DNA from: Clostridium sp. AF15-31
GTDB taxonomy: Bacteria > Bacillota > Clostridia > Lachnospirales > Lachnospiraceae
Direction: 5' to 3'
Assembly: GCF_003461625.1 (NCBI RefSeq)
Contig: NZ_QTXL01000001.1
Span: 1 to 64,000, forward strand
Length of the DNA: 64,000 nt
Part shown: in pieces, positions 1-10,057 of the stretch
Layout: the number at the start of each line of letters is the position of its first letter
How positions within the stretch are numbered: position 1 is the first letter of the stretch
Program-made: the position numbers and the translations under genes
Notes under the pieces: generated by a model
The model's database searches: none
What the model was told of the DNA's origin: nothing
Seen by the model: only the letters and a program-made list of their open reading frames with translations

Positions 1-3000
1 ATTCCCCGTTCCGGTTACTGTTAATGCATAACCAGCTTTTGCTGCATCCGTTTTATCCTCAGCTACTATATAAGTTCCTACCGGAAGATCCTTGATCGTT
101 ACGCTTCCATCGGCCGGTACTTCAATATATACCTGAGCAGCACTTTCTTTTCCATCTTTGTCATAGTATTTATTTGTTGTCTTATTCTTTACAGAAATCT
201 TATATGTTGTTCCTGCAGCTGGCGTATAAGCACCACTTACTACCTTTTCAAGCTTCAGATTACCCTTCTTTGGTGCTGTAGAATTATCAAATCCTAAAGC
301 ATCTGCAGAATAGGAACCTGTAACCGGTGTTCCATCCGATTCATATTTCTGAACGGACACATTCTTGGTATAGATACCTGATGCTGCATTTGCATCTACT
401 TCCAACGATATAATATAGAAGGAAGCGTCATATGTCATTCCAGGGACAGTACCTTCCTGCTCAGATACTACATAATAAAATGTTTTTCCGATATCAGATG
501 TGTCATACTGAATCTCTCCAAAGCTTCCTACACCGGTAACTGTACTGGAAGTTACAGTTTTTCCAACTCCGCCTGATTTTGTAGAATAAGTTACTTTTCC
601 AGCGGCAAAACTTGGTTTGTTTATTTCTGTCAGGTTAAATGTAAATTCATCATAACCCTGCAGTGAGTCTGTATTGCCATCAACCGTTTTCTTAACTGTA
701 AAGCTGCCCGGTTTATTCTCATAATACAGATAACCGCTGTTAAATCGCTGATCTACCCAGCTTGGAGCAACCACATCACTGTTACTCTTACTTACCATAA
801 AGTAATATGGATCTTTATTTACTTCAAAATTATCATCTGCAGTTGTTTCATACAGTGCAAATACCTTATCATATGCAAGACCGCTAATCTTCTTGGTACC
901 ATCAGCACCTAAAGATATATTCGTCATAACAGGTGTAGGATCAATATCCTTTGTCCACTCACCTGCAGCATTTTTCTTACATTCATACAGGGCAAATGTC
1001 GAGCCATTCAACATCTGCATCTGCTTATTGCTATCTGTCCAGTACTTATACAATGTGATCGTACCTGTTACAGATTCTGCCCATACGTTCGGTTTCTGGA
1101 CAACTGTTGAAATACTTGTATTTGTTGATCCGTTTGATCCTGTATAGCCTGTAAGGCTGAAACTGTTCGAAGCATTGGAAGCATTCAGTGAACCACCAAA
1201 TACCTGATTAACTTCTGCTCTGTATACAAGCTTCAGTGCTTTGTCATCCGGCAAAGCCATCTTTACAGTTCTGCTGTTGCTGTCATATGAATAAGCACAT
1301 CCGGAAGTAACATCCGTCCAGTTTGAACTGTCTTTTTCCGGATCTCCTTCGCCGGTATATTCATAAATGTGAAGAGAATCAACCTGGAAGATCAATGCGC
1401 TACCCATTTTGTCTTCGGCATAGATTGTCTTTCCATTTGCAAGTTTTGCAGCATTTGTATTGACATATACGGTATATTCCACAACCTGATCCTTGACTGT
1501 TGTAGATTCACCATTATTCTTCTTCTGATCCAGAATATATACACCTGACTTCTTAACTGTATCTCCAGGTGTCAATGTATTCGTTGTTGAACCATTACCT
1601 TTGGTCTCTCCATTATAAGAAACTTCTGCATTGTTTGTTACACTGATCGCAGTACCATTCTTAACATAATCTGTTAATGCATCATCTGCCACAGAAGCAG
1701 AATATGTAATATCCGCTATATACTTTGAAAACTGTGTACCGGATGCTACATTTGTGATTCCATCTAATACCTGCTGAGTAACCGGTATCGAATATGTAAT
1801 GGTATGTCCACTGATACTGCCAGTAATAGCCATCGGACTTCCATCTTCTTGTGCATACCACTGACTCTGCCATTTCTTGAACTGAAGCTTGGCATCATCA
1901 TTAAATTGCATTGTGTCCGGCAATGTATCTGTAATAGTGATCACATCTCCGACCTGCAAGTCGTTGGAAATCTCAGACATATTAACAGACAATGTATAAT
2001 TGATCGTATTCAGCTTAGTTGAGCTGACTTCACCTTTTTTTTCAAGGCTATTTGTATATTTATAAGTTGCCTGTGCATCTGCAGAAAATTTATTATCATT
2101 CGCATCTTTATATGTAAGATTTGCATGGTTAATAAATTCTGCACCATCTCCGATTGCCTGCGGAATAGTATTAACAGTAATCTCAATTACCTTTCCTTTT
2201 TTAGATGCAATGTACGCATTATCAAAAGTAAATCTGAGTCCCCAGTTATTCGCCTGTGAAACAGTTGAAACAATGCCGCTTCCACTTACCATAGCACCAT
2301 TATCAATGGCTGTAACACCATCAACCACTACAGTAGTATTAAAATACTGGTAATATCCATGCGTTTTGTCATAGTCACTAAGTTCTACGTCTGTGATCGT
2401 ATCTGATGCCGGTACACTGATCGATACTTTCCAGGTCAATGTTCCATCTGCATTTGCTTTTACAAATTCCTTATCCAGAATTCCCTTGCCATCTGTCTGA
2501 AGGGAACCGGACTTATCATATTTTGTTCCGTCAAAATCTACATCTACATCATTCTTAAGTACAGTTGGAAGTGCAGAATTCAGAGCGTCATCCGCTACAT
2601 CCGTTGTATATGTAAATGTATATGTACCGCTGTTTTCTGAGAAATCGCTCAGTTTCAGGGCTGACAGATCAACACCTGCAGGAAGTCCTGCTGCTGTCAG
2701 ATAATTTCCTAATGTATCTTTGATTGCTACATTATTAATATCAAAATTCGGATTCTTCGTCAGATCACCTAATGTGATCTGAATGGTCCAGGTGATTGAC
2801 TTCTTATTACCGGAAGCATCTGTATTCCAGGTACCATTTTTGGATAACGAAGGCTTCTTGACATTTAAACCTGTTGTAAAACTGTTGGTGTCTTTATCAT
2901 TGTCCTTGTTTGTCTTATATTTGATAGAGAACTTATTATTGAAAACTTCAATATCGCTTTCTTTAAAAGCATCCTTTACATTTGCAGCACTGACTGTAAC

Positions 3001-3879
3001 ATCATATGTAATCTTAGCTGCTTTTGTAGCTTCATCTTTGCTGTCAAGTACCATACCGGATAATGCAGCCTGTGCTTCTGACCAGCTTGCATAACTGGTT
3101 CCATTCACCTGGATATTTGACATATTTTCGAGTGCAGAACCCATTGATTCTGTTGCCTCTCCAAGTGTAACCTTTCCGTTTTTGGCCGTAACTGTTACCT
3201 CATAAGACTGCTTAAGGGAACCATCTGCATTCCACGTTACATCTCCTTTGGTTTTGCTTGATTCCGCATAGCTTTCGACCTCATTCAGATCAACATTAAC
3301 AGTAAAGCTTGCATCTCCGATCTTGATCTTTCCTTTGTCTTCTGTATCCAGATCAGACGATGAAAAATCAACCGTTCCGTCGATGTTCGCCCATCCATTG
3401 ATCTCACTTTCTTCCAGAAACTCATCTCTTAAAGTGATATAATATTTGCCCTCTTGTATATACCAGGTACCAACATCTATACCACTTTCATCATATAGAA
3501 CAGTTTCTGTATAATCGTTAATATCAATTCCCTGTGATTTCAGGTCGACTTCAAAATTCTTTACACCGGAATTGTTAGCGATTGCCCATTTAAATGATAT
3601 TCCAACGCTGTCTCCATTTTTCACGTTTGAATCATCTTTGACTACCGTTCCATTCACAGTAATTTCAAAGTCACTGAGAGTCAGTCCATCCGGATTTGCC
3701 AAAGGCATGATTCCTTTCTCACTTTCCTCCGCATCCGATGCCGTTGCTGGCTGTGCACTGTTTCCAGCTTTTGCACTGGTACTTCCAAGACCTGCTCCAC
3801 CACTGATTGGTGAACAAACTGAGAAGACCATGAGCAATGCCAGTAAAAGTGCAACTACTTTTTTGCTTTTCCTTCCCAT
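1..3879 (-). CDS. Large secreted pilin/adhesin-like surface protein (C-terminus beyond window)
   Basis: The reading frame runs off the left edge, leaving 1,293 residues. The ATG at 3879 is preceded by a strong GGAGGT site. Residues 1-38 form a signal peptide (basic MGRKSKK, a Leu/Ala/Val core, then small residues up to about SAKA). The rest is a long series of beta-rich, Thr/Asn/Asp-rich repeats of the kind found in Gram-positive adhesins. Residues about 1070-1195 (FTFNLTEINKP...) resemble the streptococcal pilin isopeptide-linkage domain (Spy0128 type). The region from about 1200 to the edge (KKGNLKLEKVVSGAYTP..., LPVGTYIVAEDKT) resembles a Cna-B/SpaA domain. Such proteins usually end in an LPXTG sorting signal, which would lie outside the window. 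I infer a wall-anchored adhesin or pilus backbone; the ligand is unknown. It has its own promoter and is separated by a terminator from the gene upstream. Confidence 0.85.
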   Translation of the reverse strand, partial: MGRKSKKVVALLLALLMVFSVCSPISGGAGLGSTSAKAGNSAQPATASDAEESEKGIMPLANPDGLTLSDFEITVNGTVVKDDSNVKNGDSVGISFKWAIANNSGVKNFEVDLKSQGIDINDYTETVLYDESGIDVGTWYIQEGKYYITLRDEFLEESEINGWANIDGTVDFSSSDLDTEDKGKIKIGDASFTVNVDLNEVESYAESSKTKGDVTWNADGSLKQSYEVTVTAKNGKVTLGEATESMGSALENMSNIQVNGTSYASWSEAQAALSGMVLDSKDEATKAAKITYDVTVSAANVKDAFKESDIEVFNNKFSIKYKTNKDNDKDTNSFTTGLNVKKPSLSKNGTWNTDASGNKKSITWTIQITLGDLTKNPNFDINNVAIKDTLGNYLTAAGLPAGVDLSALKLSDFSENSGTYTFTYTTDVADDALNSALPTVLKNDVDVDFDGTKYDKSGSLQTDGKGILDKEFVKANADGTLTWKVSISVPASDTITDVELSDYDKTHGYYQYFNTTVVVDGVTAIDNGAMVSGSGIVSTVSQANNWGLRFTFDNAYIASKKGKVIEITVNTIPQAIGDGAEFINHANLTYKDANDNKFSADAQATYKYTNSLEKKGEVSSTKLNTINYTLSVNMSEISNDLQVGDVITITDTLPDTMQFNDDAKLQFKKWQSQWYAQEDGSPMAITGSISGHTITYSIPVTQQVLDGITNVASGTQFSKYIADITYSASVADDALTDYVKNGTAISVTNNAEVSYNGETKGNGSTTNTLTPGDTVKKSGVYILDQKKNNGESTTVKDQVVEYTVYVNTNAAKLANGKTIYAEDKMGSALIFQVDSLHIYEYTGEGDPEKDSSNWTDVTSGCAYSYDSNSRTVKMALPDDKALKLVYRAEVNQVFGGSLNASNASNSFSLTGYTGSNGSTNTSISTVVQKPNVWAESVTGTITLYKYWTDSNKQMQMLNGSTFALYECKKNAAGEWTKDIDPTPVMTNISLGADGTKKISGLAYDKVFALYETTADDNFEVNKDPYYFMVSKSNSDVVAPSWVDQRFNSGYLYYENKPGSFTVKKTVDGNTDSLQGYDEFTFNLTEINKPSFAAGKVTYSTKSGGVGKTVTSSTVTGVGSFGEIQYDTSDIGKTFYYVVSEQEGTVPGMTYDASFYIISLEVDANAASGIYTKNVSVQKYESDGTPVTGSYSADALGFDNSTAPKKGNLKLEKVVSGAYTPAAGTTYKISVKNKTTNKYYDKDGKESAAQVYIEVPADGSVTIKDLPVGTYIVAEDKTDAAKAGYALTVTGTGN

Positions 3880-4022
3880 TCTCTTTACCTCCATTTGTTG
3901 TTCTTATTCTCTTTTTCTTTGTTGTTCTTTGCTCTTTTGTTGCTTCCTTCAGATATATTATTATACGCACCTCTTTAATTTTGAGCGCAAGAAACTGCTA
4001 TACCTGAATATAGATACTTAAC

Positions 4023-4050
4023 ATTATACACAACCGGATCTTCATTTCAA
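4023..4050 (-). promoter_or_regulatory. Sigma-A-type promoter of the surface protein
   Basis: Read on the minus strand, TTGAAA (4045-4050) is followed after 16 bp by TATAAT (4023-4028). Transcription would start near 4016, giving an untranslated leader of about 135 nt before the ATG at 3879. I see no obvious riboswitch fold in the leader. Confidence 0.6.
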
Positions 4051-4182
4051 TATATTTTCACCTTAATTCTTTATAAATATAAACAGGAATCCCATATTTC
4101 GTTTATTCCGTAAAGAAACGCTCTCTTCGCATAACAAATTTCTGGAGTTTTTTACTTTATAAGACAAACTTTCCTATAAAGT

Positions 4183-4217
4183 AAAAAGAGCCGCTCCCCA
4201 TAATCGGGAACGGCTCC
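4183..4217 (-). terminator. Intrinsic terminator after the glycerophosphotransferase gene
   Basis: On the minus strand GAGCCGTTCCC and GGGGAGCGGCTC form a stem with a short loop followed by a run of T. It lies about 20 bp past the stop codon at 4237 and separates that gene from the surface-protein promoter. Confidence 0.85.
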
Positions 4218-4236
4218 TGTATTGTTGTCACATTTT

Positions 4237-7200
4237 CTATCTCTGTTGCTGCAGATATTCTGCAACTCGTCTGACTGAATTACCATCGCAGTCAGCAAAT
4301 ACATCTTTTCTAAATACTTCCAGCTTCTGATAATCATATGATTCAATCTGTCGGATCTCATTCACCAGATCTTCTGCAGACTTCACGATCGGACAGAACA
4401 TTTCATTTGCAAATTCTTCTGCTGTCATCTGAATGCTGTCTTTTTCTATAAATGTCTCATAATCATATGCAGATGAATACATCGGTTTTCCAAGCAGCAC
4501 ACTCTCAAAGAATAAAGCACTGTAATCTCCTACGATCACGTCGGCTGCCATCAGCAGTCTTCGTGCCGGAATCTCTTTTTCGAGCACCTTGCAGAAACCA
4601 GGGATCTCGTACTGTTCCAGGTTCTTTTCCTTCTGACCTGCCTGATCAAAATGAAGCACAACCATGTACTTATCCTGAAGCGCTGTCTGCATTTTGCTCA
4701 GAGAAAGCATCGCCGTCTTTCTGGTTTCTTTATCTTTTCTCCAGCTTGGCATATACAGAATGATCTTACGTCCATTCAGCTCCGGTATCAGCTTCATAAG
4801 TGCATTTCTGGATTCCTCTATCAGCTTCTGGTCAAAATACTGATCCGTATTGCAGCTTCCCTTCAGTCCACAATAAACATTTCCATTTCCTGAATAGGTC
4901 TTACGGAACAGATCTTCCTGTCCTTCAGACGGAATCTGAAGCACCGAAACCGGATTCTGTGCAGCAAGATGCGCACCCTTTCTCTTCCACCTGATCTCAT
5001 CAACAGCCTGAAGTTCTTTCTTATATAATGAAAATGCAATCTCCGGCAACATAATCTGCTCTGTTTCCTCCCGAAGTTCACAGCGACACAGGATCGAAAC
5101 AGGTTTTGAAGTCACAATATATCTTGCTGTTGCAAGCTCCCTTGCTAATAGCAGAAGATCCGTCTTTTTCTGATCCAGCATTAATACCTTACAGGAGATC
5201 TTCTGTTCCTTCAGATATTCCTTCAACTGGAACAATGGATCATTCTTTGTGAGTGCTCTTTCAGATAACAGAACGATCTGATCTACAATATCCGTTTCCG
5301 GAACGACCAGCTCATATGCCTCTGCAAATTCATCCGCAACCTTCTTCAGCTCCTGATATTTCTCATAAAATTCTTTATTCTTTTTCTGCTCATCCTTTGT
5401 AACCAGATTATCGTAATCCTTGTAATGTGCAAGCAGATAATCACGCACACGCTCCATGGAATGTCCGTCGCAGTTTGCAAACATCTTCTCCCGGAACTGA
5501 TCCATCTTCTGATAATCATAGTGATCGATCTGCTTCAACTGATCCGCAAGCTCCTGTTCGGTTCTGACGATCGGGCAGAACAGGTTCTGATCAAATGCAT
5601 TTGCATGCAGGGACATATTCAGCCCCTTGATGATCTTCTCATAATCATAGGCGGTCGAATATGCCGGCTTACGCAGAATCGTTGTCTCAAAGAAGGAATC
5701 TCTGTAATCACCTACGATCACATCACTTGCTACCATTAAGGCACGGATCGTCATACCATTGTTCTTGTTAATACATTTACTGAAGCCTTCTACTTCCAGT
5801 TCATTCTTAAATCCATTCTTGCTCTGGATCGCATTCAGGCTGACAACCACACAGTACTTATCACCGATCAGTTTGCTTAATGCCTGCATATTGAAGATTC
5901 TCGCCCATATGCTGCTGGAATTCACTCTACGAAGCGTTGGCATGTACAGGATAACCTTTCTGTCTGCTGTCTCCGGGAAAAGATCCTGCAGCTTCTGTTT
6001 TGCCTCACTGATGAAGTCCTTATCAAAATACATATCCGTACTGCAGTTTCCATACAGAACTTCCCGATCCATTTCCTTTGGCGAGAACTGCTTATCAAAT
6101 TCCGCTCTCTGATGTTCCGATGGAACCTGAAGGATATCCGTATCATTATTCAGGACATAATCAAAATATTTCTGCTTCCATTTGAGGAAATAGCGAACCT
6201 CATACCCCTGATTATAAAGGTTAAATGCATTATCACGAAGCATGATCATATCTGTTCCCATTCTGAAGGATGTCCGACAGAACAGGTGGATCGCTGCCGG
6301 AACAATAATGTATCTTGCAGATGCAACAATCGCTGCAATCTCTTCATCCGTCTTTTTGGTATTACCCATGCGAAGCAAAACAACCGAAAATTCCTTATGT
6401 GCTTTCATCATTTCTGCCATCTTGCCAAGATATCCGGATGTAAAATTCTTCGCATTTGTTACAAATACGATCTTGTTCTCAATACCGTATACATCCGATG
6501 CCTCGTCATATAATTCGGCAAATCGCTCTGCACGCTCCTTGATCTCTTCGTATTTCTCTTTGTATTTTCTGTTCTCTTCCAGTTCTCCTTCTGATAACAG
6601 TCTGCCGGAAGCATATCCATCACCCGGCATGATCTGGTACATCTCAAAATACCGTCTCTTTACTTCTTCCGAAGCACGGGTTACAGACATGGTGATACTC
6701 GTCGTAACACTTCCCATTCCACGGGTTTTCTCCTTCGACGCAAAGCTGTCTAACATCTTCATGGTAAATGGCGGTGCAAATTCACGCTTCTTACCATAGA
6801 GGGAAATCGAATCTACCAGCCCACCGATCTGCTCAGCAAATTCCTCATTTTCCAGATTATTTCTATAATAATTCAATGCAAATTCATACAGCATCCGGTC
6901 TGTATCTTCCGGTGTATGAAGTGGAAGCTTCGCATACTGATATGCAAATTCCGGAAGAAGTCTCTGCATGGAGTCAAACAGGCTCGTATCGTGTGGAACC
7001 GGAACAATGACCGGTTCTACCTTACCATCTACAACCTGGTATTTCTCAATACTCTTATATGGCATATTGGCAAAGATACCTTCCATAAAGAACTGTGCCG
7101 TATTATTGGTCGTGAAATTATATCGTACGGAATGACCGATCGTCGGAAGTACCGTTCTACTGTAATAGTAAGGTACATCCACTTCTTCCCCTACAATATC

Positions 7201-9879
7201 ATGCCACAGTCTGACAAAGCAGTCCTGTGTATAACCTCTGCCCCAGTATTCCACAAAGGCAAATTTCTCTGTCCGGTCAATCTCCTGCTCCAGATATCTG
7301 CTGACAAGTACACGTTCTTCTGCTCCCTTTTTCATCAAATACTGATTATAGCTTTCGGACTTTTTAAATATGTCGATCAGGCCATTTAATACTTTCTTAT
7401 CTGTAAAATTAACTCCATCCAGAACAACCGCCGGGAAAAACTTACGGAACTGACGGTCTGTCAGATCCATTGCTTTTAACAGCTTGTCCTTAGAAGTGAT
7501 ATTTCCAAAACTGCCATATGGCTCCCAGAATTCACGGTCAACCTCATGGATAAAAGAAGGGATTCTCCATGTTCTTCTGGATGCATAGATGTATTTTGTC
7601 TTTACGTTAAGTCCCCGCGCCTCAATGATCGCATCTGCGATCCGTTTTAATGGATGTCCGTCACGGGAAATGAAATATAACGTCTGATATCCTCTTCTGA
7701 TTGCATCCCGAAGCGCCCAGTCTACATATGGAACCATACAGATCGTCACAAATGTGGATACAAACTCATCTCTTGTATATACTGCCTTTGCAGCCATTCT
7801 GGTCTGAAGTGCAGCCACCAGATAGGAATCATACGTTCCAAGCTGTTCTACCAACTGTGTCTGAATATCGGAAAATTCCGGTTTTGCAACCTGTCTTACT
7901 TCGATTCCAATCTTTCTTGGCGGATTGTGATCGGCAATCGGATTATCACCATAATGAACCCACTTCTTAAAATCATAATATGGTTCAAAACTTGCAAATA
8001 CTTCAAAGAATAACTGCTGTGATACCTTCTGGACTCCATATTCACAGGACAGATACAGTGGCAGTTCTGTTAACATCGGCTCCGCTCTGCGGAGCATCTC
8101 AAGGATCACATCCTTCGGCAGATACATATCACTGACCAGAATAACCGTATCTTTCTGTGCCAGATATTTCTTAATCATATCGATCTGCTCCGGCAACGGG
8201 ATTACATTGTCATATTCACATTCCAGCTCCCAAGCCTTTAGCTTCTGTACCTGCTCATCTGTCAGATTATATACGGATGCCATACGGGCAAAGATCTCAT
8301 CAAACTGAATCTCAACCTTTTCTGATTCACGAAGTGCAATTGATTTATTATAATATTCTCTTACATTTGCTTCTGATGTTTTACGGATCGATGGATAATT
8401 CAGAACAAGCGCTCTTGGGAACCCTCCATCCTCCTGCATTTTTTCCTGTACATAGTAGAAGATGCCAACCGGATCGAGTACCTTTCTGGAAAACAGCGTA
8501 TCAAAGATATCAAAGCTATACAGAGTTGGAAGCTCTACCTTCTCCGGTACAAATGCGATCGTGCTGTCAATGATCTTATCCATACTGTCTGAAGTAGAAT
8601 ACTCCCAGTACAGCTTACTGATCCGATCCAGACTATCGCTGATGTCGTCTTTCTCATATTCCGAAAGTGCCTGAACCAATTCATCAAAATTCTTACATTT
8701 TCGGCCCGGTGTAACCTCATCATAATCCATCGGGAAATCCAGATCGTCATTGTCAAAGTCAAACGCATACCGCAGGAAATGCTTGCAGCCTGCCGCAATA
8801 AAATCTGTAAATATAGAGGAATAATCCATGATACACAGATCGATCTTATCCAAGATCTCATAGAAATCATTGGTGTTATCCCAGAACAAAAGCCATTTAC
8901 AATCTGCATATCTCTGCTTTGCCCAGAGGAAGCCCTGTTCCTTTTCAAGCAGCGGATGCATCTTAAATATCATCAACAGATGCTCTTTCTCACATACCTC
9001 TATGATACGGTCAATATCCGGAATTGCCTTGGAGAACAGCTCACCATCCGGATTATTCCGATACGTTGGTGTATATGCAACAATCTTGGTATCCTCCGGA
9101 AGCCCCTTCTGTCCGATCAGATCATGATCATATGTTTCAATCTTCTTATAATTCGCTTGATACAGGCATCTTGGATATCCGGCTCTTACGATCTGCTTCT
9201 CCGTTAATCCAAGCTCCGCCTTTGCTATATTCTCGATAAATGCAGATGGTGCCAGATATAATTCATAGGTACGATAATATTCATTTCTTGCAATATATTT
9301 CTTTGCAAGTTCCGGCAGTAAACGTCCTTCTTTGATCTTACGCTCTACAACCTTTACACCGCCAACACCGTGCCAGAGATTCAGATACTTTGCTTGTTCC
9401 AGTCCATCCGGAATAAATGCCTTTACCTGCTCAGAAACCAGTACGCCGGTATAGCTGATGATTGTTTCTGCCTGAGGTGTTCCCATGCGATATGCATGAA
9501 AGCCCATACCACGAATCATCTCGATCAGTTCTACATCATCACACAGCCAGTATGGAACAATATCTTTTCTATAATTATTGATATACAAAAACAGATATTT
9601 TGGATTTCCCCGAAAATCATTACTGTACTGTCCGGCACAGAACGCCCATACCTTGTCCTTTTCTTTTCCCGCGCAGATCTGGTGAACCTCTGCTACCTCT
9701 CTCGCATTTTCCTCATCGATCAATGCCTGCTGACGTTCCTTTTCCTCCAGGCGTTCCTGCTCCAGTGCCTGTTTTTCCTGCTCTATATCCCGTTCTTCTG
9801 TTTTAATCTCTATTTCAAGTTTTTCATCTTTTTTATCTGTATCTCTACTAAAAAACTTTTTCAATCCGCTTAAACGCAT
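4237..9879 (-). CDS. Multidomain CDP-glycerol glycerophosphotransferase / HAD protein (1,880 aa)
   Basis: Residues 1-75 are a charged, probably coiled-coil segment. Residues 77-440 resemble a CDP-glycerol:poly(glycerophosphate) glycerophosphotransferase (TagF/TarL type), with NLWHGVGG near 167 and MDYSSIFTDF near 351. Residues 450-690 carry a HAD-like start SFDIFDTLFSR (455-465), and FISRDGHP follows near 735, as in COG5610-type predicted hydrolases. Two further glycerophosphotransferase-like repeats follow: about 1136-1490 (YMPTLRR near 1311, VIVGDYRDSFFE near 1388) and about 1535-1880 (YMPSWRK near 1711, VIVGDYSALFFES near 1783). The last two are clearly related to each other. There is no signal peptide, so it probably acts at the cytoplasmic face on a teichoic-acid-like or phosphoglycerol-decorated glycan. 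Single TagF enzymes are about a third of this size. The polymer and acceptor cannot be told from sequence. Confidence 0.85.
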   Translation of the reverse strand: MRLSGLKKFFSRDTDKKDEKLEIEIKTEERDIEQEKQALEQERLEEKERQQALIDEENAREVAEVHQICAGKEKDKVWAFCAGQYSNDFRGNPKYLFLYINNYRKDIVPYWLCDDVELIEMIRGMGFHAYRMGTPQAETIISYTGVLVSEQVKAFIPDGLEQAKYLNLWHGVGGVKVVERKIKEGRLLPELAKKYIARNEYYRTYELYLAPSAFIENIAKAELGLTEKQIVRAGYPRCLYQANYKKIETYDHDLIGQKGLPEDTKIVAYTPTYRNNPDGELFSKAIPDIDRIIEVCEKEHLLMIFKMHPLLEKEQGFLWAKQRYADCKWLLFWDNTNDFYEILDKIDLCIMDYSSIFTDFIAAGCKHFLRYAFDFDNDDLDFPMDYDEVTPGRKCKNFDELVQALSEYEKDDISDSLDRISKLYWEYSTSDSMDKIIDSTIAFVPEKVELPTLYSFDIFDTLFSRKVLDPVGIFYYVQEKMQEDGGFPRALVLNYPSIRKTSEANVREYYNKSIALRESEKVEIQFDEIFARMASVYNLTDEQVQKLKAWELECEYDNVIPLPEQIDMIKKYLAQKDTVILVSDMYLPKDVILEMLRRAEPMLTELPLYLSCEYGVQKVSQQLFFEVFASFEPYYDFKKWVHYGDNPIADHNPPRKIGIEVRQVAKPEFSDIQTQLVEQLGTYDSYLVAALQTRMAAKAVYTRDEFVSTFVTICMVPYVDWALRDAIRRGYQTLYFISRDGHPLKRIADAIIEARGLNVKTKYIYASRRTWRIPSFIHEVDREFWEPYGSFGNITSKDKLLKAMDLTDRQFRKFFPAVVLDGVNFTDKKVLNGLIDIFKKSESYNQYLMKKGAEERVLVSRYLEQEIDRTEKFAFVEYWGRGYTQDCFVRLWHDIVGEEVDVPYYYSRTVLPTIGHSVRYNFTTNNTAQFFMEGIFANMPYKSIEKYQVVDGKVEPVIVPVPHDTSLFDSMQRLLPEFAYQYAKLPLHTPEDTDRMLYEFALNYYRNNLENEEFAEQIGGLVDSISLYGKKREFAPPFTMKMLDSFASKEKTRGMGSVTTSITMSVTRASEEVKRRYFEMYQIMPGDGYASGRLLSEGELEENRKYKEKYEEIKERAERFAELYDEASDVYGIENKIVFVTNAKNFTSGYLGKMAEMMKAHKEFSVVLLRMGNTKKTDEEIAAIVASARYIIVPAAIHLFCRTSFRMGTDMIMLRDNAFNLYNQGYEVRYFLKWKQKYFDYVLNNDTDILQVPSEHQRAEFDKQFSPKEMDREVLYGNCSTDMYFDKDFISEAKQKLQDLFPETADRKVILYMPTLRRVNSSSIWARIFNMQALSKLIGDKYCVVVSLNAIQSKNGFKNELEVEGFSKCINKNNGMTIRALMVASDVIVGDYRDSFFETTILRKPAYSTAYDYEKIIKGLNMSLHANAFDQNLFCPIVRTEQELADQLKQIDHYDYQKMDQFREKMFANCDGHSMERVRDYLLAHYKDYDNLVTKDEQKKNKEFYEKYQELKKVADEFAEAYELVVPETDIVDQIVLLSERALTKNDPLFQLKEYLKEQKISCKVLMLDQKKTDLLLLARELATARYIVTSKPVSILCRCELREETEQIMLPEIAFSLYKKELQAVDEIRWKRKGAHLAAQNPVSVLQIPSEGQEDLFRKTYSGNGNVYCGLKGSCNTDQYFDQKLIEESRNALMKLIPELNGRKIILYMPSWRKDKETRKTAMLSLSKMQTALQDKYMVVLHFDQAGQKEKNLEQYEIPGFCKVLEKEIPARRLLMAADVIVGDYSALFFESVLLGKPMYSSAYDYETFIEKDSIQMTAEEFANEMFCPIVKSAEDLVNEIRQIESYDYQKLEVFRKDVFADCDGNSVRRVAEYLQQQR

Positions 9880-9921
9880 CTCTTCCTAACTCCTCTATTA
9901 TTTGTAAACATAATTGAATTT

Positions 9922-9950
9922 ATTATAAATCATATCCCTGTTGCATACAA
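9922..9950 (-). promoter_or_regulatory. Promoter of the glycerophosphotransferase gene
   Basis: On the minus strand TTGTAT (9945-9950) and TATAAT (9922-9927) are separated by 17 bp, 43 bp upstream of the ATG at 9879. The intergenic region to 10057 is shared with the divergent acyltransferase gene. Confidence 0.6.
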
Positions 9951-10057
9951 GTACCTGTTATATTTATTAAGATTCCACCTATGTACAAGTCGCTTTTTTT
10001 GCTGTATGATTATTTTTACATATTTGACTTAAAAATATATTAAAGAGGGTTTTATCT

